Source: Methanocellales archaeon
GTDB taxonomy: Archaea; Halobacteriota; UBA148; JAUWXC01
DNA length: 6,346 bases
Direction of reading: 5' to 3'
Assembly (NCBI GenBank): GCA_030616565.1
Contig: JAUWXC010000045.1
Coordinates: 1 to 6,346, forward strand
A program made the position numbers and the translations under genes. Under the pieces are notes generated by a model that ran no database searches, was not told where the DNA came from, and saw nothing but the letters and a program-made list of their open reading frames with translations. Shown here piece after piece: positions 1 to 4,200 of the stretch (positions are counted from its first letter, which is position 1; each line of letters starts with the position of its first letter).

Positions 1-424
1 CGGACCTAATAGCTATCAAATCCAACGTTAGCTCTTCGCCGATCCTCTTGAATTCAAAATCGTTGACGTATCTCACCCTCTTAAGTAGCGCATCAGCCTC
101 CAGCTCATCGTGAACGTCCAGGGCGAGAGCCGTTTGATTGAAATACTTCAGCTCATGTCGAAAGATGACTTCCTCTCCCCCTATCTTGACGATTGCATCA
201 CCGGTGCCAATGATGACTTCCTTGACTCCAGGAGCGAGCATCTCCTTTAGGTGATGGAACTTCCCAGCAAAATCTGGCTTCATTAGCGGAGGACAATCCT
301 CTAGCTTGACACCTCTTTCTATGAGTTGTGATGCGAAAGCCATGCAGGTTTTTTCGCCGCACTCCCTACAGTTCGTTTTCGGTAGGTAACGATAGATGTC
401 CAAGGGTCCAAGTTTCTTGACCAT
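1..424 (-). CDS. cdhE: CdhE, ACDS gamma subunit (corrinoid iron-sulfur protein large subunit), N-terminal 141 residues, cut by window edge
   Basis: This gene encodes the large subunit of the corrinoid/iron-sulfur protein, which with CdhD carries the methyl group between tetrahydro(methano)pterin and the A-cluster of CdhC. I translated it from the ATG at 424; it stays open to base 1. The N-terminus shows the 4Fe-4S motif C19-x2-C22-x4-C27-x16-C44, within a context (NCRECGEKTCMAFA, then CPPL) typical of CdhE/AcsC. In the family this cluster reductively reactivates the cobalt. Residues from about 70 resemble the start of the family's TIM barrel (VKIGGEEVIFRHE, then NQTALALDV). The C-terminal cobalamin-binding domain falls outside the window. 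The ATG lies 2 bases after the cdhD stop and is served by a GAGGTGA Shine-Dalgarno that includes that stop. No broken codons are seen; the 3' truncation is only the window edge. Confidence 0.95.
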   Translation of the reverse strand, partial: MVKKLGPLDIYRYLPKTNCRECGEKTCMAFASQLIERGVKLEDCPPLMKPDFAGKFHHLKEMLAPGVKEVIIGTGDAIVKIGGEEVIFRHELKYFNQTALALDVHDELEADALLKRVRYVNDFEFKRIGEELTLDLIAIRS

Positions 425-426
425 TC

Positions 427-433
427 TCACCTC
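427..433 (-). promoter_or_regulatory. Ribosome binding site of cdhE (GAGGTGA, containing the cdhD stop)
   Basis: GAGGTGA, whose last three bases are the cdhD stop codon, lies two bases before the cdhE ATG at 424. It matches seven bases of the usual prokaryotic 16S complement AGGAGGTGAT. Because it pairs with the extreme 3' end of 16S rRNA, the short distance still gives normal ribosome placement. Confidence 0.8.
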
Positions 434-1566
434 ATGCCTATCCAATTCCCGATATCCAGGGGTTCCGCCTCTTTAGGACGGGATAGCGATTCGACAGCAG
501 CCTTAAACAATTCTACGGCGGTGGGATTCATCATCATGAACAAATCGGACCCTGCAAGACACAGGGTCAATGCCGTAACAGCCTCCCATAAAGGTCCTCT
601 CTTTTCCCGGTCGCCCCATTCGCGTACGTCCATCCATGCCTCTCTGGCACCCCATGCATTGGTCGTTCCAGAGGATATGGGCATCTGCAGATCCTCGTCT
701 CCTTTCAGGGCAGCCAACCTAACTCGCTCCATGATGCTGAACGAATATTCCAGCCCATAACCCAGAGCGGCGGTAGTAGGGTCCATGATCAAACCCTCTT
801 TTTTCATGCCCAGCCCCAGCAGGTGTTTGTTCAGGGTTTTCTGGTCGTTGATGTCGAGCTGGGTCCAGGATAACACGACGTGCCCATGGTTCACGCAAGT
901 CTTTGCAATCCTCTTATAATCCAGGTTCAGGCTTGCAGAGCCGATTACGCATCGTTCTCCTTCTGCAACTTCTGCCGCCTTCTCCAAAACCTCCGGATCC
1001 TTTTCCGGATTGCCGGAGCCGCCGATTATGATCGGTACCTTCACCGCTTGTAAGACGTCCTCCACCGTTTTTGCCGCTTCTCGAGCGGAAGTGTCTTTAA
1101 GGGTGGGATCGGTGCTTATCAGGTGTATCGTGACTAAATCTGCGCCATACTTTACGCACAGCTTCGCCCATTCTGCTGGGTCCTCTAATACCTCCTCGAA
1201 GTGCTTTCTTACGGGTCCTGCCAGATGGACCTTCATATCAAACACATCATAGGCGATCGCCGGCCTGTATGGGTTTTGCGCATCAAAATTATAAAAGGGC
1301 AGGGTCTTTTCTCCGCCGACCTTTACGACGTTTTTTCTCGTTCCACCATTGGCTTTTGTGGCGCCTAGCTCCACCTCCACAACCCTGCCCGGAAAGTCCA
1401 TCAGCGGAGACTCAAAACTCAACGCACGATATTCCGCCCTTTTAGTGATTGAAACTGCTGCGCTTAGCGCGAGTTCAAGTTCACCGACGTCCATATCCAC
1501 GTTCTCGAGTTCCAGCTCCTCTGTCCCTTTCAATAGCTCGTCGAGCTTGGTTAGATCGAACTTCAT
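427..1566 (-). CDS. cdhD: CdhD, ACDS delta subunit (corrinoid iron-sulfur protein small subunit)
   Basis: CdhD is the partner of CdhE in the corrinoid/iron-sulfur protein that shuttles methyl groups in acetyl-CoA synthesis or cleavage. The 379-residue protein has an acidic, Leu/Glu-rich N-terminal section (about 1-35) and then the TIM-barrel core of the CdhD/AcsD family. Recognisable family stretches are YNFDAQNPYRPAIAYDVFDM (about 92-111), the glycine-rich strand end IIIGGSGNPEKDPEVLEKA (about 179-197), MDPTTAALGYGLEYS (261-275), and PISSGTTNAWGAREAW (about 296-311). It ends in NWIGMR. From general knowledge it is longer than bacterial AcsD (a little over 300 residues) and shorter than Methanosarcina CdhD (above 400), with the difference expected mainly at the N-terminus. 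The start codon overlaps the cooC stop as ATGA, with GGGAGG just upstream, which fixes the start. I see no frameshift or missing section. Confidence 0.96.
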   Translation of the reverse strand: MKFDLTKLDELLKGTEELELENVDMDVGELELALSAAVSITKRAEYRALSFESPLMDFPGRVVEVELGATKANGGTRKNVVKVGGEKTLPFYNFDAQNPYRPAIAYDVFDMKVHLAGPVRKHFEEVLEDPAEWAKLCVKYGADLVTIHLISTDPTLKDTSAREAAKTVEDVLQAVKVPIIIGGSGNPEKDPEVLEKAAEVAEGERCVIGSASLNLDYKRIAKTCVNHGHVVLSWTQLDINDQKTLNKHLLGLGMKKEGLIMDPTTAALGYGLEYSFSIMERVRLAALKGDEDLQMPISSGTTNAWGAREAWMDVREWGDREKRGPLWEAVTALTLCLAGSDLFMMMNPTAVELFKAAVESLSRPKEAEPLDIGNWIGMR

Positions 1567-2336
1567 TTTCCTCCCTGCACGCTTAGCTTTTCCATGATTT
1601 CATCCACGGCCTTTACCGCCGGAGAGTCATCCGGCAGTTCCAACAAGGACTTGCCCAGAAGGTTGTACTCTGCCACACTCGCATCCTCCGGTATCGCACC
1701 CGCAAACTCCAGCCCGGTTGACTCAACCCTTTTTAATATCAGTTTTTCATGTGAAGGATCGACCCTGTTCACCACCAAGTATAAACGTTTAAATCCTATT
1801 CTCAATTCCTTGGCGAGATTCTTGATCCTTTCTGCGGTATTAAAGGCGTATAGCGATCCGTTAGTAACCACGATCATGTCATCGACATTCTGGGTCGTTC
1901 GCCTGCTGAGGTGCTCCAAACCAGCCTCAGCATCGATGATGATGTAGTCATAATCCCCCATCATTGAATCTGTTATCTTTCTGAGCATGTGGTTTACCGA
2001 GCAGTAGCATCCGGGTCCTTCCGGTCTTCCCATGACCAGGACGTCGAAACTGGGTGCCTCAGCCATTATTTCAAAGGCCCTGGATTCCAACCATGCATCC
2101 TTGGAGTATCCAGGCGGTAATCGGGATTGCTTTACCGATAATTCCTCTCTGATGTCTCCGATGGTGCTCTCGACAGGTACTCCGAGCGCATCCGGCAGAT
2201 TGGAATCTGGGTCTGCATCTATCGCTAGGATGCTCTTATGGCCGGTTTTGACCAATTTTCTTACTAACAATGCAGCGAGCAGTGTTTTCCCTGCACCCCC
2301 CTTGCCGGAGACTGCGATGACCTTCCCCATGTCCAT
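1563..2336 (-). CDS. cooC: CooC/AcsF-type P-loop ATPase, nickel-insertion accessory protein for CODH/ACS
   Basis: This is a cytoplasmic MinD/SIMIBI-class ATPase of 257 residues that in the CooC/AcsF family uses ATP to help insert nickel into CODH or acetyl-CoA synthase. It has the deviant Walker A motif SGKGGAGKT at 10-18, with signature lysine K12 and P-loop lysine K17. A switch I region, DADPDSN, starts at D40, and a Walker B/switch II-like segment, IIIDAEAGLEHLSRR, has its Asp at 135. The metal-binding CxC signature of CooC is present as C110-Y-C112 and would bind one metal ion between the two protomers of a dimer. Its position between cdhC and cdhD matches the accessory gene of methanogen ACDS operons and suggests CdhC as the main client, though CdhA cannot be excluded. 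The start is uncertain: ATG at 2336 abuts the cdhC stop, but ATG at 2330 (residue 3) is better spaced from the weak ribosome binding site. The 3' end overlaps cdhD by 4 bases. Confidence 0.93.
   Translation of the reverse strand: MDMGKVIAVSGKGGAGKTLLAALLVRKLVKTGHKSILAIDADPDSNLPDALGVPVESTIGDIREELSVKQSRLPPGYSKDAWLESRAFEIMAEAPSFDVLVMGRPEGPGCYCSVNHMLRKITDSMMGDYDYIIIDAEAGLEHLSRRTTQNVDDMIVVTNGSLYAFNTAERIKNLAKELRIGFKRLYLVVNRVDPSHEKLILKRVESTGLEFAGAIPEDASVAEYNLLGKSLLELPDDSPAVKAVDEIMEKLSVQGGK
1570..1575 (-). promoter_or_regulatory. Ribosome binding site of cdhD (GGGAGG)
   Basis: GGGAGG is formed by the Gln-Gly-Gly codons at the end of cooC and lies three bases before the cdhD ATG at 1566. The spacing is short but the match is good, and with the ATGA overlap it decides the start of cdhD. 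Confidence 0.75.
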
Positions 2337-2342
2337 TCACTT
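2337..2342 (-). promoter_or_regulatory. Weak ribosome binding site of cooC (AAGTGA, containing the cdhC stop)
   Basis: AAGTGA is the only purine-rich match before cooC and includes the cdhC TGA. It directly abuts the first ATG (2336) but stands six bases before the second in-frame ATG (2330), so it favours the second. It is clearly weaker than the other four sites in the operon. Confidence 0.45.
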
Positions 2343-3677
2343 TATCTTTTTGATTATGACCTTTTCGGCGTGTATCTTTGCGTTCTGCAGGATGATTTTT
2401 ATCCCTCCGGGAGCGCCCACTGGCATAGCTTCAAGCTCTGGAACTTCTACTGCCTCTACCGCCTCGACCTCACGCCATCTTTCGACTACCGGATGTCCTC
2501 TTTCCTTTAAAAATTCCTTTAGAGCGGCGATATCGGTGGCGTCTGCCTCTGTAGCGATTTTATCGCGTAACTCAGCTGGAATATCATCAACTACCCTTTC
2601 CTTTACGCTCTTTGGCAACCACACAATTCGATTCCAGCCGCCATCTGCTTGCAAGAACTTGGGCGAGCGCATATATTCTATGGCCATCCCCAAGAAGCCT
2701 TCTATCTGCTTCCCACCACCGGTTTGCGTCGCCAGGGTTGAGAAGGGCACACCTAGGACCGTTTCTCCGACATAATCCCTGTGCGCGACACCTATACCGT
2801 CAACTTCTGGTATGTAGAAGGCGATTGACTCAAAGCACCCGCATGATGTATGAGGAAAATTAAACATGCTATGCAGGTAAAACCTCTCGGTCTCACCCAG
2901 AGACCTTTCCTTCACCACCTTATTCACCCCAGAGTATTCGCCGTTCACTTTATCTATGAGCTCGCCCTTTGGAATCGCAAAGTTTGGCCCCTTTGGATCC
3001 ACCCTTGCAGCGGCTCTTCCGTCAAACCAGTTTATCGAGCCACATAGGGAAATCCTATCCGGCGTTATAACGCAGAAGTGTGTGGGGGCAAAACCCTGGC
3101 ACAAGACACATCCGTAGAACGTATCCACTTCTTCCTCGCTCAATGCTCTGGCCCTCGCATCCCTGGCTTCATAGATCTTCCTCGCGTTATTCACAAACGC
3201 CTCGACCTTTTTCTCGTCCGTGATGAACGTGACCTGGATCTTCTCGACGATCGGGAGCTCTGCCTTGAACAAGGTAACCAGCGCCTGTCCGAGATATTTT
3301 AGGGTGTTAAATCCCTTCTCGTAGCTCTTCTTGCTCAATCTGCACCAAATGTCGTATCTTTGGTTCAGATGCATGAACCCTTCCATATAGTTACAGTAAT
3401 CGTGTATCCTCCTTTCGATGACGGCTTCCAAATCCTCTTCCACCTTTTTCCCGGCCACTTCGACAAAGATTGCAAATGGATATCTGCCACCTTCTTTGAG
3501 TTTGTCGAGATCTGGACCCTCTACTTCGACCTTTCCGTCCTTGACTTCACTTGGCTTTCTGACCCTCACGAGCTCTCCTTTTGACTTTACCTTCGGTCCT
3601 CCCAGCTCGACGTACATCTCCTCTTTTCTGATCCTCTCTCCTTCGTGAACGACGCCAACCTCTACCGGTATTTTCAT
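2337..3677 (-). CDS. cdhC: CdhC, ACDS beta subunit, acetyl-CoA synthase (A-cluster protein)
   Basis: CdhC joins CO, a corrinoid-borne methyl group and CoA into acetyl-CoA, or cleaves acetyl-CoA, at the A-cluster. All six expected cysteine ligands are present: C190-x2-C193-x8-C202-x9-C212, then C279-G-C281. The first four match the 4Fe-4S ligand spacing of Moorella AcsB, with C193 the likely bridge to the proximal nickel; the CGC pair would hold the distal nickel. F196 sits where the gating phenylalanine lies near the nickel site in AcsB. At 446 residues it is the short archaeal form, without the large N-terminal CODH-docking domain of bacterial AcsB (about 730 residues). Residues 402-425 are a low-complexity Glu/Val/Ala then Gly/Pro linker before a conserved-looking basic tail (IKIILQNAKIHAEKVIIKK). 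The start follows the cdhB stop by one base, with a perfect AGGAGG seven bases upstream. The gene abuts cooC. Confidence 0.97.
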   Translation of the reverse strand: MKIPVEVGVVHEGERIRKEEMYVELGGPKVKSKGELVRVRKPSEVKDGKVEVEGPDLDKLKEGGRYPFAIFVEVAGKKVEEDLEAVIERRIHDYCNYMEGFMHLNQRYDIWCRLSKKSYEKGFNTLKYLGQALVTLFKAELPIVEKIQVTFITDEKKVEAFVNNARKIYEARDARARALSEEEVDTFYGCVLCQGFAPTHFCVITPDRISLCGSINWFDGRAAARVDPKGPNFAIPKGELIDKVNGEYSGVNKVVKERSLGETERFYLHSMFNFPHTSCGCFESIAFYIPEVDGIGVAHRDYVGETVLGVPFSTLATQTGGGKQIEGFLGMAIEYMRSPKFLQADGGWNRIVWLPKSVKERVVDDIPAELRDKIATEADATDIAALKEFLKERGHPVVERWREVEAVEAVEVPELEAMPVGAPGGIKIILQNAKIHAEKVIIKKIK

Positions 3678-3678
3678 A

Positions 3679-4200
3679 TCATTTCCTCCTCAGCAGTGAA
3701 ACTAGATTCTCGAAACCCTTTTCCCACTCCTTTTCCTCGAGATTATCGAACGAGTAATCGGCGTTTGGTTGATAAAATCTTCCCAGGCTCATGGTCTTTA
3801 TATTTGAGAAGTGCTTCAGCACGGACAGCATCTGTGATTCCAGGTAATAGGGAAATCCCAGATATGCCACCATATCGTAATTTCCTTTGCCGTCAAAACC
3901 CCTCCACTCGGCGTCCCTCAGCAGATTGGTGATCTCGACAACGCCCTTTGCCACTGGCTCAACCCCCATTTCCAAGAAATCTTTTAGCACAGATGGAGCT
4001 ACGACGACTGACATTTCTTTAGATAAATCCAGGATGCACTTCTGTATCGGTTCCTTCCCTATCTTTTGACCCTTTATCCCAGAGCCGCATAGCATCACTT
4101 TCCTCCTCACTTTGCTCAAAATCTTCGACGCAAGCTCTGGCGTCACAACCCTTGCCTGCTTCGGTCCTGGTATGTTTGCAGAAAGCCACGGTATTGTCAT
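3679..4200 (-). CDS. cdhB: CdhB, ACDS/CODH epsilon subunit
   Basis: CdhB is the small epsilon subunit that binds CdhA to form the alpha2-epsilon2 CODH component of archaeal ACDS. Its exact role is not settled in the literature; its fold resembles a nucleotide-binding DHS-like domain, and a part in electron transfer or flavin interaction has been proposed. The 173-residue length is the usual family length. Family-like stretches are the N-terminal NIPGPKQARVVTPE (9-22), a strand-loop VMLCGSGIKG (35-44), YDMVAYLGFPYYLESQM (108-124), and FYQPNADYSFDNL (142-154) near the C-terminus. It has no signal peptide, membrane segment or cysteine cluster; only C38 and C55 occur. The start ATG overlaps the cdhA stop as ATGA, with AGGAGG four bases upstream. 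The subunit is typical of archaeal ACDS and is one of the best indicators that this operon is of archaeal type. Confidence 0.95.
   Translation of the reverse strand: MTIPWLSANIPGPKQARVVTPELASKILSKVRRKVMLCGSGIKGQKIGKEPIQKCILDLSKEMSVVVAPSVLKDFLEMGVEPVAKGVVEITNLLRDAEWRGFDGKGNYDMVAYLGFPYYLESQMLSVLKHFSNIKTMSLGRFYQPNADYSFDNLEEKEWEKGFENLVSLLRRK
3685..3690 (-). promoter_or_regulatory. Ribosome binding site of cdhC (AGGAGG)
   Basis: A perfect AGGAGG is formed by the two arginine codons (AGG AGG) near the end of cdhB and lies seven bases before the cdhC ATG at 3677. It is the best-spaced site in the operon, which fits high output of the A-cluster subunit. Confidence 0.87.

Noticed and set aside
2032..2775. 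Plus-strand open frame of 247 codons opposite the 5' end of cooC and the 3' end of cdhC
   Set aside because: It is antisense to two confidently identified genes, spans their junction, and its translation is rich in Ser, Pro and Thr with no recognisable motif, as expected for a shadow frame.
3675..3700. Possible hairpin or terminator between cdhB and cdhC
   Set aside because: Only one base separates the genes; the sequence is a Shine-Dalgarno plus coding codons, with no inverted repeat or T-run that I can see.
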